Source of the DNA: Incurvaria masculella
Lineage: Eukaryota; Arthropoda; Insecta; Lepidoptera; Incurvariidae
DNA length: 64,000 bases
Assembly: GCA_946894095.1 (NCBI GenBank)
Contig: OX335660.1
Span: forward strand, 3,229,001 to 3,293,000
Reading direction: 5' to 3'
Shown here: one piece after another, positions 51,901-59,182 of the stretch
Position numbering within the stretch: position 1 is the first letter of the stretch
How the letters are laid out: each line of letters begins with the position of its first letter
Notes under the pieces: generated by a model
Seen by the model: the letters and a program-made list of their open reading frames with translations, nothing else
Told to the model about the DNA's origin: nothing
The model's database searches: none
Translations under genes and position numbers: made by a program

Positions 51901-54722
51901 GGCAACTGCTGGCTGCTGTCGGCGCTGGCGGTGCTGGCGGAGCGCTCGTCGCTGGTGCGCGGCGTGGTGGTGCGCGGCGAGCCCGTCTCGGCGGGCGTCG
52001 GCGCGTACCAGCTGCGGCTCTGCAAGGACGGCCGCTGGGTGACCGTCACCGTCGACGACCTGCTGCCGTGCAACAAGAAGGGCCACCTCGTGTACTCGCA
52101 GGTGACGCGTCCCCATTGTTTTTATATTTTTGTAAATTTTTTTGCTATGATATCTAGCTATTTTTGTTGGTATTTTTAAGTTGTTTATGCAGTCTATTTT
52201 TAAACTAATTAGTCCTTGTAGCGCTAATTACTTATTCCGGGAGTTTGTTTCAGGATTCCACTCGATTGGTTATGAAATATTTTAGACTAGGAGGTGGCGA
52301 CAAAAATGGTAACGATAACGTAAATGGCTGAAACTGGGATCACAGGATAAAGACCAACCCTCTGAAGCTAAATGTGTCAGTCTGCCTGCACCAAGTGGTT
52401 GCGTTACCTAGATAAGGCGCCTGAAAAAGTAGTTATGGTGACAAAAAATATATATGATAAGGTAAATGGCTGCAAATAACGAAGCATGAAAGTATCAGTA
52501 CATACTTGCTTAGCAATACCAAAACTGAACAAAATGTTGGTTGCATTTGGTAGTTATAGGCGATTTAGGTTACAGATATAACTTTAGGTATTTATTTTAA
52601 AAACCGACTGTTTATTGTTGTATAATTAATAGGTATCAATGTTTCTAGACAATCAGTATATTCATCAGCAGGTACATACCAACATATATTTTATATATCC
52701 AATCTAGATAACGCAACCACTTGGCACAGGCAGACAGACATATTTAGCATCAGAGGGTTGGTCTCTAACATGTGAACCCAGATTCAGCCATTTACCTTAT
52801 CGTGACCAAAAATGTCGTGACCTCCCGGAATATTTGGAAATGTTGGGATTTTATGTAGTCCGCCAAAACTGATAATTCTCCGAACTAGACCCGAAGGTGA
52901 TGTTCAGTCCCTCTCCGCTAAGTATCTTCCGACCTCCGCGTTCCGTTAACTTACCAGCCCACTAAGACTAAGTACTAGAGTTGCTGGTAACAGACTCGCT
53001 TTCCAGGCAACAAATGTTGTCCACTCCACAAATCCCCTGCAAATATGACCTCAATGTCGAGGGCCAAAGGACACAGCTGACGGTGGGCTTCTCTAACTCC
53101 TGCAGTACCCCGTTCCGGTAACTGTACTGTAACAGTCCGACCCATAATTCGGGCTGCGAATCCAAACCGATTGGGTTCTTTATATTGGCATCACCTCGAG
53201 AGATCTTGAGGTTGCCATTTGGCGGTTAGATTAGACCTTCTGTCCTTCTTTTTCGGCATCGATGGTGGGGACATGTTGATCAATCTCACATTTGTTTTAT
53301 TTTCTATGATTTCTGACACATATGACGGATCCTCCCAGACCACCACCTGTCGTGATGAATGAGCAGTTTCTTTCCAATTCTTCATGAACTCATCACAAAC
53401 AGACCATGCGTCTGTTAAAAATCGCCTAATATATCATGTTTCCTTTTATCTGATTTCAGGCGAAGAGAAAACAGCTGTGGGTGCCGTTGATCGAGAAAGC
53501 GGTGGCGAAGCTCCACGGGTGCTACGAGGCATTGGTCTCCGGGAGAGCTATCGAAGGTCCTATCTTCCATTCCTTTCTTTCCATCCGTGGGGTTTAATGT
53601 CATCATTGGGTGTTTTCATACCGTCGGTGATTCCGAAACATTAAACTGGTCACATTCATGATGAAATGCACTTGTCTAGCCCAGAAAGAGAAAGAAAGTG
53701 GTGCATGAACGAGGTTGGGATAGAACCCATGCCCGGGCCCCTGAGCTATGAGCCCCTCGAACACTGATAAAAGCATCTTTGAAGCTAGTACCACATTTAA
53801 AAAAAAAACAAGAAAAACATTGATGAGTATGATTTTCAGGACTTGGGGTTTACCATAATTAATTAACTCGCTGGGTGAACAGACAGGTGAATGATGAAAC
53901 CCGACGTTTACTTGCATTTTGTACCATGTTAATGGTACATCCGAGTTCACTTCTCAAAATTATACATTTATTTATTTATAAGTTTTAGACAGGCAGCATA
54001 TGCTGATGCGTCTAAATCCAGTGTTTAACTTGATAAATTTATAAATTTAGTTGCTAGTTGAGTGTGACCAGTCGTTGGATTATCAAAGTACTTTGAATCA
54101 TCTGCGAAGAATTTAAAGTTGGATTTGATGATAGCATGCAGATCAGTAATGTAAATGTTGTAGAGGGTTGTAGCTATCACCGAACCTTGAGGAACTCCGC
54201 TCCAGACAGGCCTTGGACCAGATAGAGTCTCTCCTATACGTACTTGTAATTGTCTGTTGTTTAAGTAGGCCTCTATCCAGTTTAACAACTTTCCTCTAAT
54301 GCCAACATGATCAAGTTTGGCCATCATTTGACAGTTACAGTATAAATCACGGTATGAATGAAACCAGTGAAGTTTCTTTGCAGGTTCTTCTTTACTGAGT
54401 TGATCGAATCCGCGGATCTTTGTGACATAACTTATTAAATTGAAATTAGATGTATTTCAATATTCAGTCACAAAAATAATCACGCACTTGCCTGGTCATC
54501 CGGCGAGTAATTTTACCATGGCAACTCAGTGATGGCGACCCACCTGACCGTCGATCGGAATCGCGTGACTCCAGTCGTTACTAAATTTGCACGGACGCGG
54601 CAGGTCTGTGCACGCTGACCGGCGCGCCGTGCGAGTCGGTCTCGCTGCAGGCGGGCGGCGTCGGCGGCTGCGGCGGCGCCGCCGCCTGCTCCGTGCCGGA
54701 CGAGGAGCTCGACAAGGACCTG
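27794..54722 (+). CDS. sol: Small optic lobes / calpain-15 (calpain-D), 16 exons, 3' end beyond the window
   Basis: Sixteen plus-strand exons join in frame to 3129 nt (1043 residues), open at the right edge. SOL/CAPN15 proteins are cytoplasmic and nuclear non-classical calpains with N-terminal RanBP2-type zinc fingers, a calpain protease core and a SOL-homology domain. Seven finger-like Cys4 units are seen: exons 1, 2, 5, 6, 8, 9 and 11. The calpain core begins in exon 12-13 ([15 protein letters not shown]) and carries [15 protein letters not shown], with the catalytic Cys at about 907. Further core sequence follows ([36 protein letters not shown]). The catalytic His and Asn and the SOL domain, roughly another 500 residues judging from the fly protein, are not found before 64000. 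The start [12 protein letters not shown] is the first ATG of the finger exon and agrees with the expected N-terminus. Confidence 0.93.
27979..28913. other. First sol intron, 5' part
   Basis: No exon or known repeat recognised before the Helitron at 28914. Confidence 0.45.
29068..29530 (+). repeat. Tandem repeats inside the Helitron, four units
   Basis: Units begin near 29091, 29215, 29341 and 29438, each with ACAGCGCCATCTCTGAT (variant in unit 2) and GGTGCGTGATACATTGTTTG. Period about 124-126 bp; unit 3 has lost about 28 bp. Confidence 0.85.
29659..30543 (+). CDS. Truncated Helitron helicase, internally deleted, open reading frame
   Basis: 294 residues. The start [20 protein letters not shown] resembles the N-terminus of Helitron proteins; from about residue 35 onward it resembles the C-terminal part of the Pif1-like helicase, with [10 protein letters not shown] and LYVACSRVG (helicase motifs near the end). 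The replication-initiator (HUH) domain and helicase motifs I-III are absent, so an internal deletion joined the two ends in frame. No stop interrupts it. A dominant or captured role is possible but not shown; an inert remnant is likelier. Confidence 0.78.
   Translation: MPRGRRANIGRCTRHASQQQVCPQNLSEERQNIIRENARLRLLAVGNGKVPVDATSGLITLTNDFWRFVDSQLTLMENVFPNISENYQNYAWLSQRAILAAKNNDVHALNFTIQSKIAGDLVTYKSIDSITNPDDVVNYPTEFLNSLELPGFPPHNLQLKVGTVIMILRNLNPPRLCNGTRLSVKILMPNLIKATIINGKYAGENVCIPRIPMIPTDLPFDFKRLQFSVRLAFAMTINKSQGQSLSVCGINLENHCFSHGQLYVACSRVGKPSALFVLTSDQKTKNVVYQRALQ
30806..30850. repeat. Perfect AT-rich palindrome
   Basis: Arms of 19 bp (TAATTTTATCAAAATTATA and its exact complement) around a 7 bp loop, 9 bp past the Helitron 3' end. 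Confidence 0.9.
30877..31101 (+). mobile_element. GGTTCCGTACC family element, partial copy 4
   Basis: Starts within ACACGGAACCCTATT and ends TTTGGCCAGGTTTTTT; internal deletion relative to other copies. Confidence 0.72.
31456..32005 (+). mobile_element. TTAA-A MITE, copy 7
   Basis: 550 bp, full length. Its right-hand TTAA (32002-32005) is also the first four bases of the TTAA-B element that follows. Confidence 0.88.
32002..32358 (+). mobile_element. TTAA-B MITE, right end lost
   Basis: Matches 23187 onwards to about TTTGTATGGGAGGCGAAA; the terminal inverted repeat on the right is missing. Confidence 0.8.
32640..32815 (+). mobile_element. LINE 3' fragment
   Basis: GCGAGTTCCACAGTCTAGCA is the type of sequence seen at the end of LINE polyproteins read on the minus strand. 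It stops just before sol exon 2. An AT-rich (ATAC/ATAT) tract precedes it. Confidence 0.4.
32828..32956 (+). CDS. sol: sol exon 2: zinc finger 2
   Basis: Acceptor acttgacgcag, donor CTACAA|gtacgt; phase 2 in, 2 out. Encodes [20 protein letters not shown]. The first Cys pair has C-x-C spacing instead of C-x2-C. A donor four bases downstream would put a stop in exon 3, so the one given is preferred. Confidence 0.82.
32975..33060 (-). repeat. SINE fragment
   Basis: Only the CGGATATTAGCCTAACACCA and GAACTAGGTGCTATGC blocks of the 5S-headed SINE remain. Confidence 0.6.
33095..33505 (-). mobile_element. tRNA-headed SINE, copy
   Basis: Complete copy: tail ATGCGACCTGACATGG, body, and head with B box complement GGAATTGAACCC and A-box complement CCACTAGGCTATGAGCC. 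Confidence 0.8.
33506..34144. other. sol intron 2, part
   Basis: Only a degraded SINE block (33715-33800, with AACACGGACAATTTTC) is recognised. Confidence 0.45.
34145..34552 (-). mobile_element. tRNA-headed SINE, copy
   Basis: Complete copy ending at the head CACTAGGCTACGAGCCGCTC, 27 bp upstream of sol exon 3. Confidence 0.8.
34579..34640 (+). CDS. sol: sol exon 3: acidic linker
   Basis: Acceptor gatacttttag, donor ACTCG|gtgagt; phase 2 in, 1 out. Encodes [20 protein letters not shown]. The two other phases meet stops. Confidence 0.75.
34641..35734. other. sol intron 3
   Basis: No exon; the right end has (TCTAT)n-like simple sequence just before exon 4. Confidence 0.45.
35735..35899 (+). 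CDS. sol: sol exon 4: Arg/Ser-rich linker
   Basis: Acceptor gttctgtcgcag, donor GCCG|gtattt; phase 1 in and out. Encodes about 54 residues, including [18 protein letters not shown] and a Ser/Pro/Arg-rich stretch of low complexity. Confidence 0.78.
35964..36410 (-). mobile_element. tRNA-headed SINE interrupted by a LINE tail fragment
   Basis: SINE tail 35964-36054 and body 36250-36410 are separated by about 195 bp that read like a LINE C-terminus ([15 protein letters not shown], plus strand). The head is missing. Confidence 0.68.
36579..37665 (+). CDS. sol: sol exon 5: long exon with zinc finger 3
   Basis: Phase 1 in, 2 out, 361 codons. Finger 3 is [20 protein letters not shown] (about residue 247 on); the rest is a polar Ser/Asn-rich linker likely to be disordered. 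Two acceptors six bases apart (attcag and tttcag) both keep the frame and differ by two residues (VS). Donor ACATC|gtaagt. Confidence 0.92.
38240..38540 (+). mobile_element. RTE-like LINE C-terminal fragment
   Basis: Across frames it reads [33 protein letters not shown] and ETYLQQWT, the conserved tail of RTE polyproteins, then ends in CTGACTGACTGA. It is dead (frameshifts). Confidence 0.75.
38601..38750 (+). CDS. sol: sol exon 6: zinc finger 4 (parent of the tandem array)
   Basis: Acceptor acatgtgcag, donor GACGG|gtgagt; phase 2 in and out. Finger [20 protein letters not shown] continuing VC. This is the only copy with a good acceptor and with the first zinc-ligand Cys (TGC); the copies downstream have CTC (Leu) at that codon. 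Confidence 0.9.
38751..40437 (+). repeat. Tandem array of about ten and a half 159-160 bp copies of sol exon 6
   Basis: Units start at each gtgagt: 38751, 38910, 39070, 39230, 39390, 39549, 39708, 39868, 40028, 40188 and 40348 (last one cut off at about 40437). Each unit is a 5' splice site, about 22 bp of spacer, then a near-identical copy of the zinc-finger exon. The spacer is too short to be an intron and lacks a pyrimidine tract. In every copy the first ligand codon TGC has become CTC. Two variants alternate: 159 bp (aATG, GGGTCGC, GATCC) and 160 bp (CTCGC, GCTCC). Reading on from exon 6 meets TGA at once, so normal splicing must use the first donor and skip the array. Long GC-rich open frames on both strands here are by-products. 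Confidence 0.93.
40638..40774 (+). CDS. sol: sol exon 7: linker
   Basis: Acceptor tttgtcccaag, phase 2 in, 1 out. Encodes [19 protein letters not shown] and then [20 protein letters not shown]. The donor (GCTG|gtcggt) is weak but gives the phase that exon 8 needs. Confidence 0.75.
40775..41283. other. sol intron 7, 5' part
   Basis: No exon or known repeat recognised before the CR1-like fragment. Confidence 0.45.
41284..41900 (-). mobile_element. CR1-like LINE 3' end
   Basis: Minus strand reads [20 protein letters not shown] and related reverse-transcriptase tail sequence, then a 3' end TTAGACACATCAGCCTAGGC with an ATAA-type tail. Frames broken. Confidence 0.7.
42085..42238 (+). CDS. sol: sol exon 8: zinc finger 5
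   Basis: Acceptor tctctgcgcag, donor TTCTG|gtgagt; phase 1 in, 2 out. Gly/Ala-rich lead, then [20 protein letters not shown]. Confidence 0.9.
42383..42772 (+). mobile_element. tRNA-headed SINE, complete plus-strand copy
   Basis: Head GAGCGGCTTGTAGCATAGTG (A box), then body with CCCGCCCGGGTTGGTACC and tail CCATGTCAGGTTGCATAAAA. The B box is weak in this copy. In a sol intron. Confidence 0.8.
42773..43378. other. sol intron 8, part
   Basis: A 70 bp SINE tail fragment (TACGATATTAGCCCAATACA) opens it; the rest is unrecognised. Confidence 0.45.
43379..43497 (+). CDS. sol: sol exon 9: zinc finger 6
   Basis: Acceptor tctgtcgccag, donor TCTCCG|gtgagc. The phase 2 junction itself creates the finger Trp (TG|G): [20 protein letters not shown]. 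Confidence 0.9.
43620..43830 (+). mobile_element. LINE 3'-terminal fragment
   Basis: Shares TAAAGTACAACGTGGGGTCC and TGTGAAGAAACACCAGGCC with the copies near 9800 and 46050. Confidence 0.5.
44005..44092 (+). CDS. sol: sol exon 10: basic linker
   Basis: Acceptor gtgttgacgcag, donor CACAA|gtcagt; phase 1 in, 2 out. Encodes a very Arg/Pro/Thr-rich peptide of about 29 residues ([20 protein letters not shown]). Confidence 0.78.
44127..44380 (+). mobile_element. TTAA-C MITE, left part
   Basis: Starts TTAAGGCGCTAGGACTAGC and follows the family to about 44380; right end absent. Lies in the intron before sol exon 11. Confidence 0.78.
44447..44583 (+). CDS. sol: sol exon 11: zinc finger 7
   Basis: Acceptor gtgccggcag, donor CACATCC|gtgagt; phase 2 in, 1 out. 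Finger [20 protein letters not shown], then an Ala-rich linker. Confidence 0.9.
44584..45614. other. sol intron 11
   Basis: No repeat or exon recognised. Confidence 0.45.
45615..45724 (+). CDS. sol: sol exon 12: start of the calpain core
   Basis: Acceptor aatatgcgcag, donor GCGCAG|gtatgg; phase 1 in, 0 out. Encodes [20 protein letters not shown] and then [13 protein letters not shown]. Confidence 0.85.
45831..45990. repeat. Inverted repeat, ~40 bp arms
   Basis: Left arm TGTTACGGCTTTTCACGCGG (45843 on) and its inverse at 45951-45990 enclose about 75 bp. May be a small foldback MITE or part of the LINE fragment to its right. Confidence 0.75.
45991..46200 (+). mobile_element. LINE 3'-terminal fragment
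   Basis: Reads [16 protein letters not shown], a LINE C-terminal motif; repeated CAGTCCTCTGGCCTCTGGTA segments follow. Confidence 0.55.
46201..47380. other. sol intron 12, first part
   Basis: Apart from the tRNA-like stretch at 46776-46862, a C run at 46514-46523 and AT-rich DNA, nothing is recognised. Confidence 0.45.
46776..46862 (+). repeat. tRNA-like sequence (SINE head)
   Basis: AGCTGGTTGGTGTAGCGCGT resembles an A box and GGTTCGAATCC is a perfect B box 55 bases later. Acceptor-stem pairing was not found, so a tRNA gene is not claimed. Confidence 0.5.
47381..47752 (+). mobile_element. GGTTCCGTACC family element with expanded (CCGT)n
   Basis: Complete copy. The usual short (TCCG) tract has grown to about 100 bp (47436-47541), accounting for the longer element. 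The open frame reading PSVRPSVRP is only this microsatellite. Confidence 0.85.
48231..49205 (+). repeat. 100 bp satellite, about ten units
   Basis: Unit starts (CTACGACCAGTGTTTCCC) at 48231, 48331, 48431, 48530, 48630, 48730, 48830, 48930, 49030 and 49130: a very regular 99-100 bp period. Common blocks are TTTTGACATGACAGACAGGT and GAGTGGTCGCATGATGGGTC. Units differ by a few bases each. No spacers, so it is not CRISPR-like. In sol intron 12. Confidence 0.95.
49206..51113. other. sol intron 12, last part
   Basis: Holds the dispersed repeat at 50325-50540; otherwise no gene. A B-box-like TTCGGTTCCTGG near 49490 is too weak to call. Confidence 0.45.
50325..50540 (+). repeat. Dispersed repeat shared with 18530-18680
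   Basis: Both carry GGCCAGTTCAGCGAAACAAA (or close), then GAAGAACTGG, ACATAGGTAAAACACTAAAT and GCAACAGTTCAT. Family unknown. Confidence 0.6.
51114..51294 (+). CDS. sol: sol exon 13: calpain core
   Basis: Acceptor taken as gtcgtcccgcag (phase 0), donor TCGCAAG|gtgagc (phase 1). Encodes [20 protein letters not shown] and [20 protein letters not shown]. In-frame sequence upstream of the acceptor is open but is not needed and is not family-like. Confidence 0.85.
51337..51497 (-). mobile_element. tRNA-headed SINE, head-side fragment
   Basis: TGCAGTTTTACGTGGATTCC to GCTAGGCTACGAGCTG: only the 5' half of the element remains. Confidence 0.65.
51600..51870 (+). mobile_element. CR1-like LINE 3' end
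   Basis: Reads [20 protein letters not shown] then [10 protein letters not shown], a LINE C-terminus, stop, and a short tail ending CAATAATAATAA just before sol exon 14. Confidence 0.72.
51893..52101 (+). CDS. sol: sol exon 14: calpain catalytic cysteine
   Basis: Acceptor ctctgtcggcag, donor TCGCAG|gtgacg; phase 1 in, 0 out. [18 protein letters not shown] carries the active-site Cys; [20 protein letters not shown] follows. Confidence 0.95.
52234..52831. mobile_element. Foldback element with ~140 bp imperfect arms
   Basis: Left arm (about 52290-52425) and inverted right arm (about 52700-52828) share GACCAACCCTCTGA, CCAAGTGGTTGCGTTA and GGTAAATGGCTG. Both edges read ATTCCGGGAG. In the sol intron between exons 14 and 15. 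Confidence 0.75.
53460..53556 (+). CDS. sol: sol exon 15: calpain core
   Basis: Acceptor tctgatttcag, donor ATCGAAG|gtccta; phase 0 in, 1 out. Encodes [20 protein letters not shown] and ALVSGRAIE. Confidence 0.92.
53640..53765 (-). mobile_element. tRNA-headed SINE, head-side fragment
   Basis: ATGATGAAATGCACTTGTCT, AGAAAGTGGTGCATGAACG and CCTGAGCTATGAGCC mark the head half; body absent. Confidence 0.62.
53955..54330 (-). mobile_element. CR1-like LINE reverse-transcriptase fragment
   Basis: Minus strand encodes [39 protein letters not shown] and [11 protein letters not shown]: the SGVPQGS and FADD motifs of reverse transcriptase. It then runs into the same 3' end as 41284 (GACAGGCAGC complement), so the middle has been deleted. 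Confidence 0.8.
54604..54722 (+). CDS. sol: sol exon 16: calpain core, last exon seen
   Basis: Acceptor gacgcggcag, donor GACCTG|gtgagt; phase 1 in, 0 out. Encodes [15 protein letters not shown], a Gly/Cys/Ala-rich insert, and PDEELDKDL. No further sol exon is recognisable in the next 9.2 kb, which is wholly repeats. Confidence 0.88.
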
Positions 54723-54820
54723 GTGAGTGTCCGCCTACCCCCAATTGTCAACTCACCGTCACCTCAACTCAGTTGTTATCGTCATTTCCATCATAAACCA
54801 AAAAAAATATCACCTATTTC

Positions 54821-55300
54821 TTAAGGCGCTAGGACTAGCCAACTACTCGCGCCATACAAATGCACTTTTTAACAAATGTAATAATATGTAGTGAAACGCT
54901 TCAGCAAATCCAAATAGAACTCCAGACTGATAATGGATTGTTAATATTTTTTTATTCCATCATTTATTTAAATAATAATAAAAATAAAAAAAGTTGATTT
55001 TTCTCATTAGAAATCTGAAAGTCATTCGATTTCTAGATATAAGCAAAAACAGCATATATGCATAAACAAAAAATTCCATTTGCTTTTAGATTTCTACATT
55101 TAGTCAAAAAAGTTCGGAAATGGACACCGTTTCCGCAATGTATTTTGTATAGAAAAAGGAAACATACATTAACGAAAATCATTCGATTCCTAGACAAGGA
55201 ATCATATATTGTAAGGATGACACTTATAATCGTCAGACTTAGTTAGTTTACTTGGGGTGCCTCGTCTAACTTTGCGATTTGGCTAGTACCAGGCCCTTAA
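54821..55300 (+). mobile_element. TTAA-C MITE, uninterrupted copy
   Basis: 480 bp, TTAA at both ends with inverted termini. Its internal TTAA at 55169-55172 is the empty site for the insertion seen at 1298-1847. Confidence 0.88.
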
Positions 55301-55629
55301 TCGACACAATTATTTCTCCATCCCTGCGTTCTGAATCGTGTGTACACAGCCACTTCGGTAGGTCACTATCACTACGATACCTCAATTCGCAAACTAATGT
55401 GCACAGGCGATATGTTCCAGAGGCTATGTGCAATTTGTCTATAGTCCCACATGAATTTTTTTGCTTGCGGCCAAAACCAAAACTAATTTTAAACTTGAAT
55501 TTCAATATGCTGAGCTCAGTCTTTGTCGAAAAAAGTTCTGTATTGTGTCTTCAATGAGAGAAAAATCTACGAGGATGAAAATGAAAGAAATGGGCAATTT
55601 CAAAATTTTCACCAAAGGCATTTTCACCA

Positions 55630-55741
55630 TTAAAGTGGCCCAACCCGCTTATCTCCCCATACAAAAGGGGAAAGAAGATCACGCCCATATTTTTTGTCAG
55701 AGATCCAAAATTTTGCTCAAAATAGCTTTATTTGATCGAAC
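55630..55741 (+). mobile_element. TTAA-A MITE, copy 8, left fragment
   Basis: First 112 bp of the family, then abruptly other sequence at 55742, where the TTGCACCCGCGAT element begins. Confidence 0.82.
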
Positions 55742-57540
55742 CTAGAAGGGCGATTCCGCTATAGATGATTTCCGAAATGATTTTTTCAATCACGCTATTA
55801 GTTGTTTTTTTTGTTATTAGTGCAAAGAAGAAAGTCTAAATATAATAAACAATGTATTTTTATTTGATTTTATACCGTATCTTCTTTTTTGACGCTGTTG
55901 GAAATATTACCACCCGAAGAATTGGTATAAACTGTAAAATCATAACAAGCACAATGGCGCGAAACCGTTGTTGTTGACGGCTTGCGGTTATGTTTTACCG
56001 GCTAAACGTGAAGTGGAAATATTTATATATAATCGTGTTCCAAAAAATTTAAGTATTTGTTGCTATTTATTAAGAATTATTGACTGCTAGAATACACTGT
56101 TAACTTGTTGCACCCGCGATGCAAAAGATATAAAAGTTTACTTTTTTAACAGAAATGAAGAGCTAATGTTCTGAAACTTTGCAAAAGTAAGAAGAAATAA
56201 AAACCATACTTAAATTATTTGTTTTCAAGAGTATAATGATTATTAGGTTAAAATAAACGATAACTTAAATTGGTTGCACCCGCGATCTCATGTCGAGATC
56301 GCGGGTGCAACTTTTTTTCACGTAACCTTTTTGTGTGATTACTTTTACATTTCGTTGTTTTGATATACCTTGACTAATAATATATGCTGAAGACGATTGA
56401 TGATATTTATTAAATATGTGCGTCTATAGTATATTCCTTATTTTTTTAAAGAAATATTAGTTAAAATGACAACAGAGTAACATAAGGAGACTCCTTTGCA
56501 GAAATATAGGCGGAAATTAAAAGAAAAACCTGAGCTTCATGCTGAACACCTCCAACGGGAAAGGGCTCGTAATTCCAAACAGAGAGAAGTAATGCAATGA
56601 AAAATATTAGCTAGAATCAGATCCAAAGAAAGAATGCAGGCAACTAGAAAGCGACGTTAGAAAGAACAATTTAAACAAACATCTGCTAGATACAGCAGTC
56701 CTCGCACACTAGGCAAGGCTTTGGCAAAAATAAAACGTAATCTACCAGTCAGTGCTACCAAAGCAGTGGAAGTTAGCTTCTGAATTCAACATTTGACAAA
56801 AATGACGCCGCTAAGGCAGCGCTGCGAAAGCTAACTGATGGAGGGAAAAAACTGATTTGTGATTTTTATAATAGGGATAACATGCACATTAGCACAGAAA
56901 TCGTTAATGACATACAAGACGTGCAATTTGATGATATTATCACGAAATTGGAAGCGCCAAAAAAAAAGGCTTTGGAAATAATATGTTCATAGAATTTTCG
57001 GCAATTATTGACGTATTTCAAAATAAATCATTAATAAAAGCGACAACAAAAGCATAATTGTTAGTAATAAATATGGTTTGATCTCTTATTTTGTTCCTTT
57101 ATAAGTAAAATTGATGTTTATGTTCACTTAAATTAGACTCGTTGCACCCGCGATAATTTGGTGTTGCACCCGCTATTATTAAAAATAATATTATTTCATT
57201 GTTTATTTTTGTTTTCTTTAAAGTTTTTATGTTATGTTCTTTGTTACTTTAATACATTTCAAAATATTAAGACATAACATATTAAATGTATTAGAATTAA
57301 CAGATTTATGTGTTTTTTACTTGTGATCTGGAAAGGTTGGGCCAAATTTGTTGCACCCGCTATGGCAATTTGGACAAATCTCCTGGCTTTTAAAATATCA
57401 TTTCAAAATTTTTGTTAGTTAATATAAAGTAAACATATTAAAATGTAGTCTTTTAAAGACTAATTTAATTAAAAATGTTTTTAATTTAATTAGGTTTAAT
57501 GAAAACAGGCGTCTAAATGTTGCACCCGCGATAATGGAAT
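55742..57540 (+). mobile_element. Unclassified decayed element with TTGCACCCGCGAT repeats
   Basis: Begins AGGGCGATTCCGCTATAG and ends near CGATAATGGAATGACCC, whose complement GGGTCATTCCATTATCG is a weak inverted match to the start. TTGCACCCGC(G/T)AT occurs in direct orientation at 56108, 56274, 57142, 57164, 57351 and 57520 and inverted at 56298-56310. At 56274-56310 two copies form a perfect 16 bp stem with a 5 bp loop. A broken coding relic lies at about 56500-56990. I do not recognise the family. Confidence 0.55.
56500..56995 (+). pseudogene. Broken open frame of unknown arthropod repeat-associated protein
   Basis: Readable pieces: YRRKLKEKPELHAEHLQRER followed by ARNSKQREV then a stop, and, in a later frame, LTDGGKKLICDFYNRDNM. 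Lys/Arg-rich YRRKLK-type repeats occur in repeat-linked arthropod proteins of unknown function. Several stops and frameshifts; no function can be assigned. Confidence 0.5.
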
Positions 57541-57749
57541 GACCCAGAAGCCAATACAGTGGCCAAAAATGCATATACAGCAAAAAAGACAAAACCACCT
57601 CCAATTTTTATAGACGGGGTGAAAAACATCCAACCACTGATGAACCTCCTCAACCAAATTGCTGACAAGCTTTATGAGATTAAAATACTCCGTGATGACC
57701 AAGTCAAGGTACAACCGCAAATTCCCGAAGCCTACTCTACTATTGTTAA
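57541..57749 (+). pseudogene. LINE ORF1, first part
   Basis: Reads EANTVAKNAYTAKKTKPPP then IFIDGVKNIQPLMNLLNQIA and KVQPQIPEAYSTIV, the N-terminal side of jockey-type gag. Reading stops at the TTAA where the 2.6 kb element begins; the next codon (AAG) is completed at 60345-60347. Confidence 0.8.
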
Positions 57750-58886
57750 CCTTTGGAGCGCGAACGACGCAGCATCGGCGTCCTGTACCGCGCTCCCGAA
57801 TCGAATAAAAATCTATATCTAAGACACTGATCAAGGTATCTTCAAAATAATAACTGTTCCATGTAGCTAGATAGTGCCTCCATTTATTTACGTTACTTTT
57901 GTAGTAGTTTGGTTCAAATATAAAATAATAAAAATCATATAACATTGACTTTAGAATTTTTTTAAATATTTTGTGATGTTACTCGAGGTTTAGGGTAAAA
58001 AAGATAAAGTTATGAAACAAATTTGTTTTTTATTTCGTAGTTTTTGATAGCTGCTATAACATTGTGTCAAAAACTAATGACCCCGCCATACAAAAAAATA
58101 TTATAATTTGGTTCCAAACATCGCGAACAAAAGCGACACTTATTATTTTTCAAAATAATATTTTAGAATTTATTATAAATTATTTACGATATTATCTCAG
58201 TTGAATTTATTTTTAATTTATTGAATAATGATGGAAGAATATTTACATAAAATTTTTGTAAAGAAAAAGTTTACATAACATTTTCAGTAAAGGAAAAACC
58301 CGAAAAATCTCTCTACATTACTAACAGTCTAATTAGAATCTAATCTAATTAGAATCGAGTTAGATTTTATATCATCATAAACTGTTATATATACACAATT
58401 TTTTTGTGTAAGATAATGTTATAATATGTAATCAATAACATTTTATTTTGAACATTCAAATTCGGCTATAAAATTGCACTCAGCGCACTCATACATGCAA
58501 ACGCTCCACTTGAACACACGTCGGTGAGCACGCGCTCTATCTATAGATAGGTGGGTGCGCGCGTTCTATCTATATAGGTAGGCACTTACTCAGCGCGAGG
58601 AAGGTCGAATCTTGTTGCTGGAGTAGAAACAGGCTTCCGTGACACGAAGCATTGGTGACATGGTCTTTGAAATAAAACACGTAAATATAAGTTCATAGAA
58701 ATATAGCAGCACAAGTATATTTTTTAACATTTTGTAAAAGTGAAACCTAAAATGAATAGAAATTCGAATTAGCGACGGATGGTAAAAAAAAACACCTAAT
58801 GATTATATCTGAAGTAGAGTTTGTGCGTTGTCTGTCCGTCCGTCTGTCAGACACCTCCTCCTATTATTGAAGTTACAAAATTTACA

Positions 58887-59010
58887 ATGTATGACGAAAA
58901 CAAGTTTTGACATGACAGGTAGGTAGATCAGGTCGGGCCATCTAGTTTGAGGGGTCGCATGATGAGTCTAAGACCAGAGTTTCCCAAGATATGATGAAAA
59001 AAAATTTTTG
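58887..59010 (+). repeat. Solitary diverged unit of the 100 bp satellite
   Basis: ACAAGTTTTGACATGACAGG, GTAGATCAGGTCGGGCCATC and GGTCGCATGATGAGTCTAAG followed by ACCAGAGTTTCCCAAGATAT match the array at 48231-49205. Confidence 0.82.
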
Positions 59011-59182
59011 AAGTTGTTTGACATGCATGGTAATTGCTCCCGTGCATGTCGCAAGTATATTTTAGGCATCTTTTGTGTCCACACACCACCCGTTAGCATG
59101 AGAATAGGTGCGACATGCACGGCAGAATTCGCCGAAATGTCATACAGCATGCACGGCAATTGACCCAGTGTGACTTGTAACC

